Counted from the stretch's first letter, positions 24,429 through 33,183 are shown. The stretch is DNA of 64,000 nt from Arthrobacter_E sp044748305 (GCF_044748305.1 NZ_JBIVFT010000001.1:124001-188000); one strand, 5' to 3'. Notes: a model not told the origin generated them from the sequence alone. Made by a program: numbers and translations.

Positions 24429-25831
24429 CGCTGGCTTCCTTCCTGCACCGTGATGTTGCTGAACGTCCCGTGGAGCTGGACGATGAGGGGTTCGCCGGAC
24501 TTGCCGGCATTGAGCGTCGTGCTTCCCTGGTCCGCAACGTGGCCGCTGTCGCTGCCGTTCGTGTCCAGGCTCGAGAAGGTCAGATCGGTGCGGAGCTGAA
24601 CCGGGATGTCCTGCGGCAGGATCAGGACGGCCTTGCCGGCCGTCACGTCGACAGGAACGACGACGGAGGAACCGAGCGGGCCGGCGTGGCCCAGTGTGCT
24701 CAGGTCGATGGTCCCGTTTCCGGCCGTGAGTTCGAAGCCTTGCCCGGCCTGATCCAGGCTGCTCGGATTCCAGTCCCGGTTGGCGAAGCGGACCTGTTCC
24801 CCATGAGGCGTCATGGTGAACAGCGCGCCGATGGCCAGGCACACGACGGCGAGGAAGCCGATGAACCCGGAGCTGCGGCCGCGAAGACCGGCAATGAGGA
24901 TTCCGAGACCGAGCACCACGGCTGCCGCCGCCCAGGCCACGGCGTTGACCACGTCACCGAGAGGAAGCATCCCCGCGACGTCGAGGGCTTTGATACCTCC
25001 ACCGACCAGCAGTGCACATCCTGCGGTCACGGCGACCAAGGAGCCTCCGGGGCCGCGATGGCGCGGTTTCCGGGGCGGCTGTGGCGCGGGCTGCCGGGGA
25101 GGCTTCGGCGGGCGAGGGGCTGAGACCTTGGGCTGTTTCGCAGGGAGAGGGGTTGTGATCCCGTCAGCGACCGCCGGTTCCCCCAGGACGGTCGCCGTGG
25201 CAAAAGGGAAGCCGCCGTCTCCGGACCCGGGCGACGCCGGATGACCGGAGCCCGCGGGAGCCGCTGAGTCGGGGGTGACCGGATGCTGAGCACGGCGATT
25301 GCGCTGATACTCCACGATCATGTAGATCACCGCTCCCGCCACGGCCAGCCAGAACAGCGTCCAGAGCAGACCGCCGAGGCCGTTCCAGCCCCAGGCCCAG
25401 AAACCGCGGCCGAGGCTGGGAAGCCCGATGATGGTCATGATGACCGCGCCCGTCATGCCGGTGCTCCAACGGCCTGCCCCGGCCTCCTGAGCGTGGATGC
25501 GGCCATCCGGCTCCGGCAGGAGCGCCCAGGCGAGACCGTAGAGCAGCACGCCGATCCCGGCGAAGACCGCCAGGACGATGAACAGGCCGCGGACGATCAG
25601 GGGGTCGACGCCGAAGCGATGTCCCAGGCCGCTGGCGACGCCACCGAACCAGCGGTCGCTGCCGCGGACCAGTCCTTGACGTCTGATCCAGGAGAAGAAG
25701 GCGTTGGGTCCCTGTCCGGGCGACGGTTCGTGGGCCGGCCCGTCGTGTGGTCCGGCACCGCTGCCGGACGCATCCCCCGCTGCGCCGTTCGGCGTCCGGG
25801 GGTCCTCAGGAAGAGTGCTGTCAGTGTTCAT
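24425..25831 (-). CDS. PspC-domain protein with a LiaF-like C-terminal domain
   Basis: 468 residues. After a disordered start, LVRGSDRWFGGVASGLGHRFGVDPLIVR is a PspC motif (about 54-81), followed by several helices, a Pro-rich linker (about 230-270), three more helices, and a C-terminal beta-rich domain (AGNGTIDLSTLG, VVPVDVTAGKAVLILPQDIPVQL, SFSNITVQ-like end) typical of LiaF/DUF2154. LiaF restrains its partner kinase in Firmicutes. The strong ribosome site (GGAGGAGAGG) precedes the ATG. It is divergent from the sensor kinase at 25958, which supports a three-component LiaFSR-like system. Confidence 0.75.
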   Translation of the reverse strand: MNTDSTLPEDPRTPNGAAGDASGSGAGPHDGPAHEPSPGQGPNAFFSWIRRQGLVRGSDRWFGGVASGLGHRFGVDPLIVRGLFIVLAVFAGIGVLLYGLAWALLPEPDGRIHAQEAGAGRWSTGMTGAVIMTIIGLPSLGRGFWAWGWNGLGGLLWTLFWLAVAGAVIYMIVEYQRNRRAQHPVTPDSAAPAGSGHPASPGSGDGGFPFATATVLGEPAVADGITTPLPAKQPKVSAPRPPKPPRQPAPQPPRKPRHRGPGGSLVAVTAGCALLVGGGIKALDVAGMLPLGDVVNAVAWAAAAVVLGLGILIAGLRGRSSGFIGFLAVVCLAIGALFTMTPHGEQVRFANRDWNPSSLDQAGQGFELTAGNGTIDLSTLGHAGPLGSSVVVPVDVTAGKAVLILPQDIPVQLRTDLTFSSLDTNGSDSGHVADQGSTTLNAGKSGEPLIVQLHGTFSNITVQEGSQR

Positions 25832-25908
25832 GTTTCGATCCTCTCCTCCGCACGGTCCCCGGCTCTACTGGGGGATCCCCTGAACCATCCCTGAGTCACC
25901 CCTGGGAA

Positions 25909-25931
25909 GGCTCGGGGAGCACCCCGGAGCC
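25909..25931. promoter_or_regulatory. Inverted repeat in the divergent PspC/kinase promoter region
   Basis: GGCTCGGGG (25909-25917) pairs with CCCCGGAGCC (25922-25931), one base bulged. A smaller GGGGATCCCC palindrome lies about 30 nt to the left. The 126-nt region must hold promoters for both directions; either repeat could be a response-regulator site. Confidence 0.35.
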
Positions 25932-25957
25932 ACCGGATCCGTGCTTGGATAAAGACC

Positions 25958-27343
25958 ATGACATCCCCCGTGCAGCGTCCTCCTCTGGTCCGCGGCGATG
26001 ACCGCGTGATCGCGGGCGTCTGCAGCGGGCTGGCGGTCCATCTCGGCTGGCCGGTCAAGCGAGTCAGGATCGGGATGCTGCTCTCCGTGCTGGCCGGAGG
26101 CGCGGGTCTTCTCTTCTACGGCTGGCTCTGGACTCTGGTCCCCACCGCCGGTGAGCGTTCGCGTGCTTCGGCCCGCCGTCCGGCGTCGCCCATCGCTCCC
26201 GCGGTCAGCGCTCCGTCGTCGCCGGCTCAGGGTGCTTCGGGCCCGACGGCGGAACCGGACGCGGGCGGCGTACCGGGCCGCGCCGGAGGTTCCCCGCTGA
26301 ACCGTGCCTTCCGAACTCCCTGGGGTAAAGAGATCCTGCTCGGTGCCGGCCTTGTCCTGCTGTCGGTGGTCCTCATCGCCCGGCAGCTCGGTGCCGACAT
26401 CCCCCTGGGCACCTTGATTCCCGTGGCCGCGATCCTGGGCGGGGCAGCCATCGCCTGGATGCAATTGGACGAGTCCCGCCGTGAGGACCTGGTGGATCGC
26501 GCGATGGTCCGGCAGGCCGGTGGCTGGGGCCGGCTTCTCGCGGGCCTCGCGCTCGTGATCGCCGGAGTGCTGGTGATGGTCTCCGGCTCGGGCTCCTGGG
26601 AGCAGAGCTGGGTGGCGCTCCTGGCATCCTTGACGGTGCTGGGCGGCGTCGCCCTGGTCCTCCTGCCCTGGGGTTTGAAGTTCTGGCGGGATCTGGAGAA
26701 CGAACGCGCGGCCCGGATCCGCGAGACGGAGAGATCTGAGATCGCTGCGCATCTGCACGACTCGGTGCTCCAGACCCTGGCCCTCATCCAGCGCCGAGCG
26801 TCGTCCGAACAGGACGTCGTCCGCTTGGCCCGGGCCCAGGAACGCGAGCTGAGGACGTGGCTCTTCGGTGATCTGAACAGGGACACGGGCCTTTTGGCGG
26901 AGCGGATCAAAGCGGCCGCGGCCGAGGTCGAAGACGCCCACGGCGTCCCCTTGGACGTGGTCACGGTGGGCGATACGGAGATGGGCAGTGGGCATGAGGC
27001 ATTGGTGCAGGCAGCCCGGGAGGCCATGCTCAACGCGGCCCGTCACGGCGGCGGTCAGGTCTCCGTGTACCTCGAGTGTTCGGATCGAGGGGCGGAGGTC
27101 TTCGTCAAGGACCGTGGGCCGGGCTTCGAACTGGATGCCGTGCCGGAGGACCGGTTGGGCGTCCGGGAATCGATCATCGGGCGCATGAAGAGACACGGTG
27201 GCACGGCGAGCATCACCAGCGGGCCGGACGGGACCGAAGTCCGGCTCCGGCTGCCGACGGACCCGCCGGACGGTCCCCGCGACAACCGGCCCGCAGCACA
27301 GAACAGAACGCAGGACGCATCAGCACAGCAGGAGAAGTCATGA
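25958..27343 (+). CDS. PspC-domain sensor histidine kinase (NarL-partner type)
   Basis: 461 residues. Starts with a PspC domain (RGDDRVIAGVCSGLAVHLGWPVKRVRI, about 12-38). Five or so membrane helices follow, with no large outside loop, so it probably senses membrane state. The phospho-acceptor motif SEIAAHLHDSVLQTLALIQ has His267 before Asp268, as in HisKA_3 kinases. The ATPase domain has an N-box (AREAMLNAARHGG) and DRGPGF. The stop overlaps the regulator start by 4 nt. It is divergent from the LiaF-like gene. Confidence 0.87.
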   Translation: MTSPVQRPPLVRGDDRVIAGVCSGLAVHLGWPVKRVRIGMLLSVLAGGAGLLFYGWLWTLVPTAGERSRASARRPASPIAPAVSAPSSPAQGASGPTAEPDAGGVPGRAGGSPLNRAFRTPWGKEILLGAGLVLLSVVLIARQLGADIPLGTLIPVAAILGGAAIAWMQLDESRREDLVDRAMVRQAGGWGRLLAGLALVIAGVLVMVSGSGSWEQSWVALLASLTVLGGVALVLLPWGLKFWRDLENERAARIRETERSEIAAHLHDSVLQTLALIQRRASSEQDVVRLARAQERELRTWLFGDLNRDTGLLAERIKAAAAEVEDAHGVPLDVVTVGDTEMGSGHEALVQAAREAMLNAARHGGGQVSVYLECSDRGAEVFVKDRGPGFELDAVPEDRLGVRESIIGRMKRHGGTASITSGPDGTEVRLRLPTDPPDGPRDNRPAAQNRTQDASAQQEKS

Positions 27344-28011
27344 CGGAGGAACAGCAGTCCGCAGACCGCACGGTCAGGGTGGTGATCGTGGACGATCACG
27401 CGATCTTCCGCTCGGGGCTCAAGGCCGATCTGCGCGACGGGATCGATGTGGTGGGTGAGGCGGGGAATGTCGACGACGCCGTCGCCGTCGTCACGCGGAA
27501 GGAACCCGACGTCGTGCTGCTGGACGTTCACCTGCCTGGCGGGGCGGGCGGCGGCGGTCGTGAAGTGATCAACCGTTGTGCGGCTCAGCTCAACCGCGTG
27601 CGGTTCCTCGCGCTGAGCGTGTCCGATGCGGCCTCGGATGTGGTCTCGGTCATCCGGGCGGGCGCCCGTGGCTACGTCACGAAGAGCATTTCCGGGACCG
27701 AGATATCCTCCGCGGTGCACCGGGTCGCGGGAGGAGACGCCGTGTTCTCCCCGCGGCTGGCCGGTTTCGTGCTGGACGCCTTCGGAACGTCCGTCGAGGA
27801 CATCGCCGACGATGAACTGGACCGTCTTTCCGCCCGTGAGCTGGAGGTCATGCGTCTCATCGCCCGTGGCTACAGCTACAAAGAGGTGGCGAAGGAGCTT
27901 TTCATCTCCATCAAGACGGTGGAGACGCACGTCTCCGCCGTGCTGCGCAAGCTGCAACTCTCCAATCGTTACGAGCTGAGCCGCTGGGCCGCGGAGCGCC
28001 GGCTGCTCTGA
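27340..28011 (+). CDS. NarL/LuxR-family response regulator
   Basis: 223 residues. The receiver domain has the acidic pair VVIVDDHAIF and phospho-acceptor Asp62 in VVLLDVHLPGG; Lys is in GYVTKSISG. The C-terminal LuxR helix-turn-helix reads LSARELEVMRLIARGYSYKEVAKEL, then SIKTVETHVSAVLRKLQ. The ATG with GGAG 5 nt upstream overlaps the kinase stop by 4 nt, so the pair is made together. Targets are probably the divergent PspC genes and perhaps the ABC transporter that follows a terminator downstream. Confidence 0.92.
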   Translation: MTEEQQSADRTVRVVIVDDHAIFRSGLKADLRDGIDVVGEAGNVDDAVAVVTRKEPDVVLLDVHLPGGAGGGGREVINRCAAQLNRVRFLALSVSDAASDVVSVIRAGARGYVTKSISGTEISSAVHRVAGGDAVFSPRLAGFVLDAFGTSVEDIADDELDRLSARELEVMRLIARGYSYKEVAKELFISIKTVETHVSAVLRKLQLSNRYELSRWAAERRLL

Positions 28012-28043
28012 GACTCCGGCGGGTCCCTCCGCCGCCGGACTGA

Positions 28044-28083
28044 GCGCCTCACAGCGGGCGCATAGCAAGGGCCGCTGTGGCGC
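28044..28083 (+). terminator. Stem-loop after the response regulator gene
   Basis: GCGCctCACAGCGG (28044-28057) pairs with CCGCTGTGGCGC (28072-28083), with a 2-nt bulge and a 14-nt loop, 32 nt after the stop. Confidence 0.6.
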
Positions 28084-28149
28084 ACAGTGATGCCGCTGAT
28101 GCTGAGGAGGAACGGCCCGCAACCGGTGGGTCCGGCTCTCAGGAGAACC

Positions 28150-29601
28150 GTGAGTGTCCTAGCCCGCAGCGTAGGCAATGCCTTCCGCAACACGATCAGA
28201 ACCACGGCGGTGGTGGCCGTTCTCGCGGTGACCATCGGCCTGGCCTTGGCCATGCTGGTGGCGAATCAGGCGGTGGGGGACAAGGTCCAGCAGCTGAACG
28301 CCTCGATGGGAACGGTCCTGACCGTCAACCCCGCCGGCGGTCAGGGTTTCGAAGGCGGCGGAGAACCGCTCACCTCCGCAACGGCGAAGACCGCGGCCTC
28401 CGTGGCGAACGTGTCATCGGTCGTATCGACCAAGGAAGTCCGGCTTGAAACGGCCACGTCCTCCAGCACCTCGTCTTCGACCGGTTCTCAGACGCAGGGT
28501 CCAGGCGGTTTCGGCACCTCGGTGGTGACGAGCCTTCAGCCCGCCATCGACGCCGGAACGCTCGGCAACCGGAACAACTCGGGGTCCCAGGGTTCCGGCG
28601 GGCAAGGTTCCGGCGGGCAGGGTTCCGCGCCTCAGGGGTCCGGCACCGCGGGCGGGTCAGGACAGACCCGGACGTTCCGCCTCCCCATCACCGCGACCGG
28701 CATCGGAGCCGAGGTGGACAGCACCGGCAAGGCGCTGAACATCACCAGCGGAACCGGCCTCGGGGACTACACCAAGGTGAGCACCAAGGCCTTGCTCGGC
28801 ACCACGCTGGCGTCGAAGAACAATCTGAAGGTCGGATCCACTTTCACCATCGCGGGCAAGAGCTACACGGTGGCGGGCATCTTCGACGCCGGGACCACCT
28901 TCGGCAACAATGCCGTCTACCTGACCCTCCCTCAGGCCCAGGCCGTGGCTGGGACTCCCGACGAGGTTTCCAGCCTGGTGGTCACGGTGAACTCCATGAA
29001 CAATGTGGACTCCACGCGAACCGCCCTGCAAACGGCTCTCGGCAGTGGCAAGGCCGATGTGACGCAGGGGCAGCGTGGCGTCGACACCGCCGTCAGCTCG
29101 CTTCAGAGCGTCAAGAGCATTTCGCTCGTGGCGTTCGTGGTCTCGCTGGCCACGGCCGGATTGGTGATCCTCTTCATCATGGTGCTCCTGGTGCGGGAGC
29201 GCCGTCGTGAGATCGGTGTCCTGAAGGCGATCGGTGCGCCGAACCGGACCATCGGGCTGCAGTTCGTCCTGGAGTCACTGGTCCTCGTCGTGATGGGCAG
29301 TGTGGTGGGGGCGGTGATCGCGTCCTTCGCGAGCAGCGGGATCGCCTCTGCCTTGGTCAGTTCCAACACCGGTCAGTCCACGGGGCAGCGTGGGGCAGGC
29401 GGGGGCGGCTTCCCGGGCGGAGGCCGCGGAGGCTTCTTCGGAGGAGCCAACCAGCTTCTGACCTCCATCAACGCGAGCGTCTCTCCCGGGGTGATCGCCC
29501 TCGGTCTCGCGGCCGTTTTCGGCGTGGCGATCCTGGGAGCGCTGGTCCCGGCCCTTCTGACGGCCCGCATCCGTCCCATCGAAGTCCTGCGAGGAGAGTA
29601 G
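28150..29601 (+). CDS. MacB/FtsX-type ABC transporter permease
   Basis: 483 residues. One N-terminal helix (TTAVVAVLAVTIGLALAMLVA), a large extracytoplasmic domain, then three helices near the C-terminus with the FtsX signature RERRREIGVLKAIGAPNRTIGLQFVLESLVL split around helix 2. The outer domain contains two low-complexity inserts, a Gly/Ser/Gln stretch near residues 155-180 and a Gly/Phe/Arg stretch near 415-435. MacB-type transporters act on envelope substrates rather than importing solutes. The GTG is chosen because AGGAG lies 4 nt before it; upstream ATGs overlap the terminator stem. The ATPase follows by 2 nt. Confidence 0.82.
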   Translation: MSVLARSVGNAFRNTIRTTAVVAVLAVTIGLALAMLVANQAVGDKVQQLNASMGTVLTVNPAGGQGFEGGGEPLTSATAKTAASVANVSSVVSTKEVRLETATSSSTSSSTGSQTQGPGGFGTSVVTSLQPAIDAGTLGNRNNSGSQGSGGQGSGGQGSAPQGSGTAGGSGQTRTFRLPITATGIGAEVDSTGKALNITSGTGLGDYTKVSTKALLGTTLASKNNLKVGSTFTIAGKSYTVAGIFDAGTTFGNNAVYLTLPQAQAVAGTPDEVSSLVVTVNSMNNVDSTRTALQTALGSGKADVTQGQRGVDTAVSSLQSVKSISLVAFVVSLATAGLVILFIMVLLVRERRREIGVLKAIGAPNRTIGLQFVLESLVLVVMGSVVGAVIASFASSGIASALVSSNTGQSTGQRGAGGGGFPGGGRGGFFGGANQLLTSINASVSPGVIALGLAAVFGVAILGALVPALLTARIRPIEVLRGE

Positions 29602-29603
29602 TC

Positions 29604-30290
29604 ATGATCGAAGTCAAAGATCTGGTCCGTCAGTTCAAGTCCGGCGACCGCACCATCAAGCCGGTCAATGGCGTCAGTTTCGAGCTGGAGCGCGGGGCGT
29701 TCGCCTCGATCGTGGGCAAGAGCGGCAGCGGCAAGAGCACTCTGCTCTCGCTCCTCGGCGCCTTGGACAAGCCCACCAGCGGCGACGTCGTCGTGGACGG
29801 GGTGAGCCTGGCGAGCCTGCCGGATGCGAAGCTGACGGCGTACCGGCGGAGGGACATCGGCTTCGTCTTCCAGCAATTCAATCTCGTGCCGAATCTCTCG
29901 GCACTGGAGAACGTCATGCTGCCCATGGAGTTCGCGGGGCTGGGACGCACGGCGCGCCGCACCCGTGCACAGGCACTGCTGGAACGAGTGCAATTGGACC
30001 CGGAGAAACATGTGCGCAAGGCCAACCGGCTCTCGGGCGGTGAACAGCAGCGCGTGGCCATCGCACGGGCCCTGGCCAATGAGCCCAAGCTGATTCTGGC
30101 CGACGAGCCCACGGGAAATCTGGACGAGCAGACCGGCGAACACATCATCGGATTGCTCAGCTCGCTGGCCGAGGAACATGGCACGACCGTCCTGGTGGTC
30201 ACCCACGACCAGGGGCTGGCCAGGAAGACGGATCGGAGGTTCCGCTTGCAGCGGGGCACCCTGAACGAGGAGGCGGCGGCGCGAAGCTGA
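29604..30290 (+). CDS. MacB/LolD-type ABC transporter ATPase
   Basis: 228 residues. Walker A GKSGSGKST (about 38-46), Q-loop FVFQQFNLVPNLSALENVMLP, signature LSGGEQQRVAIARAL, Walker B LILADEPTGNLDE and the switch His in VVTHDQGLARK. The Q-loop and signature wording are those of the LolD/MacB group that pairs with FtsX-like permeases. It follows the permease by 2 nt and ends the operon before a hairpin terminator. Confidence 0.93.
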   Translation: MIEVKDLVRQFKSGDRTIKPVNGVSFELERGAFASIVGKSGSGKSTLLSLLGALDKPTSGDVVVDGVSLASLPDAKLTAYRRRDIGFVFQQFNLVPNLSALENVMLPMEFAGLGRTARRTRAQALLERVQLDPEKHVRKANRLSGGEQQRVAIARALANEPKLILADEPTGNLDEQTGEHIIGLLSSLAEEHGTTVLVVTHDQGLARKTDRRFRLQRGTLNEEAAARS

Positions 30291-30307
30291 CGTTCAGGAC
30301 TTGGACG

Positions 30308-30343
30308 GCTGTGGCGCTCTCCGTGGGGGAAGGGCGCCACAGC
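30308..30343 (+). terminator. Terminator of the ABC transporter operon
   Basis: GCTGTGGCGC (30308-30317) is exactly complementary to 30334-30343, with a 16-nt loop, 17 nt after the stop. Confidence 0.7.
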
Positions 30344-30456
30344 TATGAGCGGACGACGGCGGCCTCTGTGCCGGCCGCGTTCAGGCCGGGATGCGGGCTC
30401 CAGGACACGCGTTTGCCGCCCGTTCGCACAATGTCAACTTCTTCTTCACACTGTTC

Positions 30457-30490
30457 TTGACAAGTTAGTCGATAGCTCGACATTTATGAT
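30457..30490 (+). promoter_or_regulatory. Promoter region of the M23 peptidase gene with an inverted repeat
   Basis: A perfect -35 hexamer TTGACA (30457-30462) and a -10-like TATGAT (30485-30490) are 22 nt apart, too wide for a normal promoter; a 17-nt spacing would use ACATTT. Between them lies GTCGA-tagc-TCGAC (30468-30481). The whole 30344-30583 stretch is lower in G+C than its surroundings and holds no gene. Confidence 0.4.
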
Positions 30491-30583
30491 CGCGAAAATC
30501 GTGGCACGGAGTTATGCTGCCATTGGCCATCAGGGCCATTTCGTTTCTCGCTATCCCGATCATGAGCAATCAGGAGAACAGTC

Positions 30584-31105
30584 ATGACAGATCGTCAGGA
30601 ATCATCGATCCTGCCCAGTCGACGGATGATACTCAGTGGCGGCGTCGCCGCAGCCGGGCTCACCGTCGTCGGACTCGGCATGGCCCCGGCGGCCGAGGCC
30701 GCGTCCTACGTGCGGCCCGTGAGGGACCCGAGCGCGCATCCGATCACCGCCCAGTGGCGGCAGCCCGGATCCTGGGCCGCCGGTTACCACACCGGCGTCG
30801 ACATCGGCTGCCCCGTCGGCACCCCGGTCTACGCGACCATCGGCGGCGATGTCCGAACGGGCCGGGCGAACTGGGGTTCCGCATACGGCACCATGATCCT
30901 GATCAACGACAACGTGGACGGCTCGGACTGGGGCTACTGCCACCTGTCGAGGTCGGTGGTGAGCGAGGGCCAGCGCGTCGCCACCAACCAGTTGATCGGT
31001 TACTCGGGCAACACGGGAAACACCACCGGCCCGCACCTGCACCTGGAACGCCGCCCCCGCTACGGCGCCTACGGTTCGGATCTGAACCCCAATCTGTGGC
31101 CGTGA
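30584..31105 (+). CDS. Tat-exported M23 (LytM) peptidoglycan endopeptidase
   Basis: 173 residues. The N-terminus has a twin-arginine signal (SRRMILSGG, hydrophobic stretch, cleavage near AEA-AS), so it is exported folded. The LytM zinc site is complete: His69 and Asp73 in HTGVDIG, His120 in GYCHLS, and HLHLE at 151-155 with His153 as the third ligand. These enzymes cut peptide cross-bridges in the cell wall. There is no wall-binding domain. AGGAG lies 8 nt before the ATG. It is a single gene between terminators. Confidence 0.88.
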   Translation: MTDRQESSILPSRRMILSGGVAAAGLTVVGLGMAPAAEAASYVRPVRDPSAHPITAQWRQPGSWAAGYHTGVDIGCPVGTPVYATIGGDVRTGRANWGSAYGTMILINDNVDGSDWGYCHLSRSVVSEGQRVATNQLIGYSGNTGNTTGPHLHLERRPRYGAYGSDLNPNLWP

Positions 31106-31140
31106 CCTCAAGCTGAGTGCGGACCTCCAGCTGTGGCGGT

Positions 31141-31171
31141 GCGGAGGATGAGGCGCACGTCAGTCCTCCGC
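31141..31171 (+). terminator. Stem-loop after the M23 peptidase gene
   Basis: GCGGAGGA (31141-31148) pairs with TCCTCCGC (31164-31171) around a 15-nt loop, 35 nt after the stop. Confidence 0.5.
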
Positions 31172-31216
31172 GAAGCCGGGAGGAATGCCTGAACCCCTGG
31201 GTGCGTTCCGTTGGAT

Positions 31217-31975
31217 GTGACGGACATTCAGCCCCAGTGGGAAGCCAGCGCCTCCTTCATCTCCGACCTCTCCGAGGGTGAAGTCCTCCCATGGGCTTCA
31301 CCCTCGGCCTGGTTTCTGGTGCTTTCCGGGTCGGTGGTGCTGCGCTGGAACCGGGAGGAACTGGCCCTGCACACTTCCGCAGCGGCGTTTCTCCGCCAGA
31401 CGGCGCGCTTCAGGATCCAGGCATCGGAACCGAGCCGCCTGCTCCACGTCGATCTCGCAGAACTGACGGGCGCGGCGCTGCCGGAACCCGCCGTCGTCCC
31501 CGACTTCAATGCCCGCCACTACGGCGTCACCGATTTCGTGACGGCCTGCCCCCTGAGCGGCAAGCCGACGGTGCGTGATTTCAACCGTGGGTACGGACAT
31601 CTGATCGGGGGAGCGATGCTCGTCTCCCTGGAGACGGAGGAGCCCGCCTCGGAATGGGACTCCGGGGTGTGCCGGGCCGCTACCGCCATCCGGCAGGACC
31701 CGGGACATCCCTGGACCTTGCTTCAGCTCTCCAAGCTGGCGCTCCTGAGCCGTTCGGCCTTGGCCGAGCGCTTCCGGGTGCAGACCGGCGTGACGCCCAT
31801 GCAGTACGTCCGTCAGGAACGACTGGCCCGGGCGGCCCACCTACTGCGGCACGGCGATCAGCAGATCAGCCAGATCGCCGCAAGCGTCGGCTACACCTCC
31901 GATGCGGCTTTCGTCCGGGCGTTCTCGGCGGAACTGGGAACGACGCCGGGACGTTGGCGTGCCTCTGCGGGCTGA
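31217..31975 (+). CDS. AraC-family regulator
   Basis: 252 residues. The N-terminal cupin-like half (ASPSAWFLVLSGSVVLRWN) probably binds a ligand. The C-terminal AraC DNA-binding domain has both helix-turn-helix units: WTLLQLSKLALLSRSALAERF, then ISQIAASVGYTSDAAFVRAF, ending GTTPGRWRAS. The start is uncertain: GTG 31217 or TTG 31211, neither with a good ribosome site. The last 85 nt overlap the 3' end of the converging MFS gene. Confidence 0.85.
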   Translation: MTDIQPQWEASASFISDLSEGEVLPWASPSAWFLVLSGSVVLRWNREELALHTSAAAFLRQTARFRIQASEPSRLLHVDLAELTGAALPEPAVVPDFNARHYGVTDFVTACPLSGKPTVRDFNRGYGHLIGGAMLVSLETEEPASEWDSGVCRAATAIRQDPGHPWTLLQLSKLALLSRSALAERFRVQTGVTPMQYVRQERLARAAHLLRHGDQQISQIAASVGYTSDAAFVRAFSAELGTTPGRWRASAG

Positions 31976-33105
31976 GCTGGCAGGGCGGCGAAGCCGACGC
32001 CGCCCAGTACTGCCGCCGTCGCCGCGGTGAGGAAGACCGCGGCCAGCCCCGAATGGTCCAGGAGCAGACCGCCGACGACGGCACCCAGGGTGATGGCCGT
32101 CTGGAAGGCGGTGACCTGCAGACTGACTGCGGCCTCCGCATCGTCAGGCTCGACCGTGGTGACCCAGAGCTGTGTGGTCACGGGCACCAGATTGAAGCCC
32201 AGACCCCAGGCGAGACTCGCCACGGTCAGGGACGCCGTCGTGCCGCTCTGCGAGGCCAGCAGAAGTGAAGCCGCCAGGATGAACGGCCCGAGGGACACCG
32301 CGAGCCGCAGCCTGCGCGAGATGGCGCCGGCCAGGATGTTCCCCACCAGGCCGCCTGCGCCCCACAGCAGAAGCAGCCAGCCCATGGCACCCGGATCGAC
32401 CGTTTCGATGGCCAGCCTGATGTAGGGGTATGCCGTGAAGTTCGCGAAGGCGGCGAGCCCCACGCAGACGATGCCCAGCATGAGGCGGCGATGCCCGAGG
32501 GCCCTGCGCATCATGGCGAACCCCGCTGAAGGATGAGCGGGAACGGACGGCAGAGTCAGCGCCAGCGTGAGCGTTGCGAGGACCCCGACGACGGCGGCCG
32601 CCCAGAAGACCTGCCGCCAGCCGAGTGCCGTCCCGCCAATGGCGGCGAGCGGCATGGCGACGATCGTTGCGATGCTGGTACCGGTCGCCAGGGCCGTCGA
32701 GACCAGCGCCGGCCGGGACGGAAGGATCTGAACGCCGGCCCCGAAGGCGAGCGACCAGTAGCCTGCGATCGCCACACCGAGCGCCAGACGCCCGAGGAGC
32801 AGGACCGGGAAGGACGGAGCGACGGCCACCAGGACATTGGCCGCCGTCCCGACTCCGAGGAGGATGATCAGGACGCGGCGGCGATCGGTGCGTGGCACCA
32901 GGCTGGCCAGACTCGGGGCGGTCAACGCGCCGGCCAGCGCCGTGGCCGCCACGGCCAGGCCCGCCGTGCCGTCACTGATCCGCAGTTCGGTGGCGATCAG
33001 GGGCAGGACGCTCGCCGGAAGGAACTCGCTGGCCACCAGCATCGTGATGCCGAGGGCCAGTGCGGGGATCGCGAAGGGTGCGCGTCGAAGTGCGGTGGCT
33101 TTCAT
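31891..33105 (-). CDS. MFS transporter (DHA1/sugar-efflux-like, 12 helices)
   Basis: 404 residues with about 12 hydrophobic segments. The inter-domain loop and LASLVPRTDRRRVLIILLG after helix 2 correspond to a degenerate MFS motif A. It resembles the YdhP/AraJ-type effluxers, which lie next to AraC or MarR regulators. The ATG at 33105 begins the conserved start; no clear ribosome site is seen. The hydrophilic C-terminal tail (ARQRPGVVPSSAENARTKA) is encoded antisense to the conserved end of the AraC gene and so may be an accidental extension. Confidence 0.83.
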   Translation of the reverse strand: MKATALRRAPFAIPALALGITMLVASEFLPASVLPLIATELRISDGTAGLAVAATALAGALTAPSLASLVPRTDRRRVLIILLGVGTAANVLVAVAPSFPVLLLGRLALGVAIAGYWSLAFGAGVQILPSRPALVSTALATGTSIATIVAMPLAAIGGTALGWRQVFWAAAVVGVLATLTLALTLPSVPAHPSAGFAMMRRALGHRRLMLGIVCVGLAAFANFTAYPYIRLAIETVDPGAMGWLLLLWGAGGLVGNILAGAISRRLRLAVSLGPFILAASLLLASQSGTTASLTVASLAWGLGFNLVPVTTQLWVTTVEPDDAEAAVSLQVTAFQTAITLGAVVGGLLLDHSGLAAVFLTAATAAVLGGVGFAALPAQPAEARQRPGVVPSSAENARTKAASEV

Positions 33106-33183
33106 GAACACCACTGTGCCGGGCCGCGACCCGGTCGGATTGACCGGGCGTCCGTGGCGATTGCCCTATCGTCCGCGAAATCA

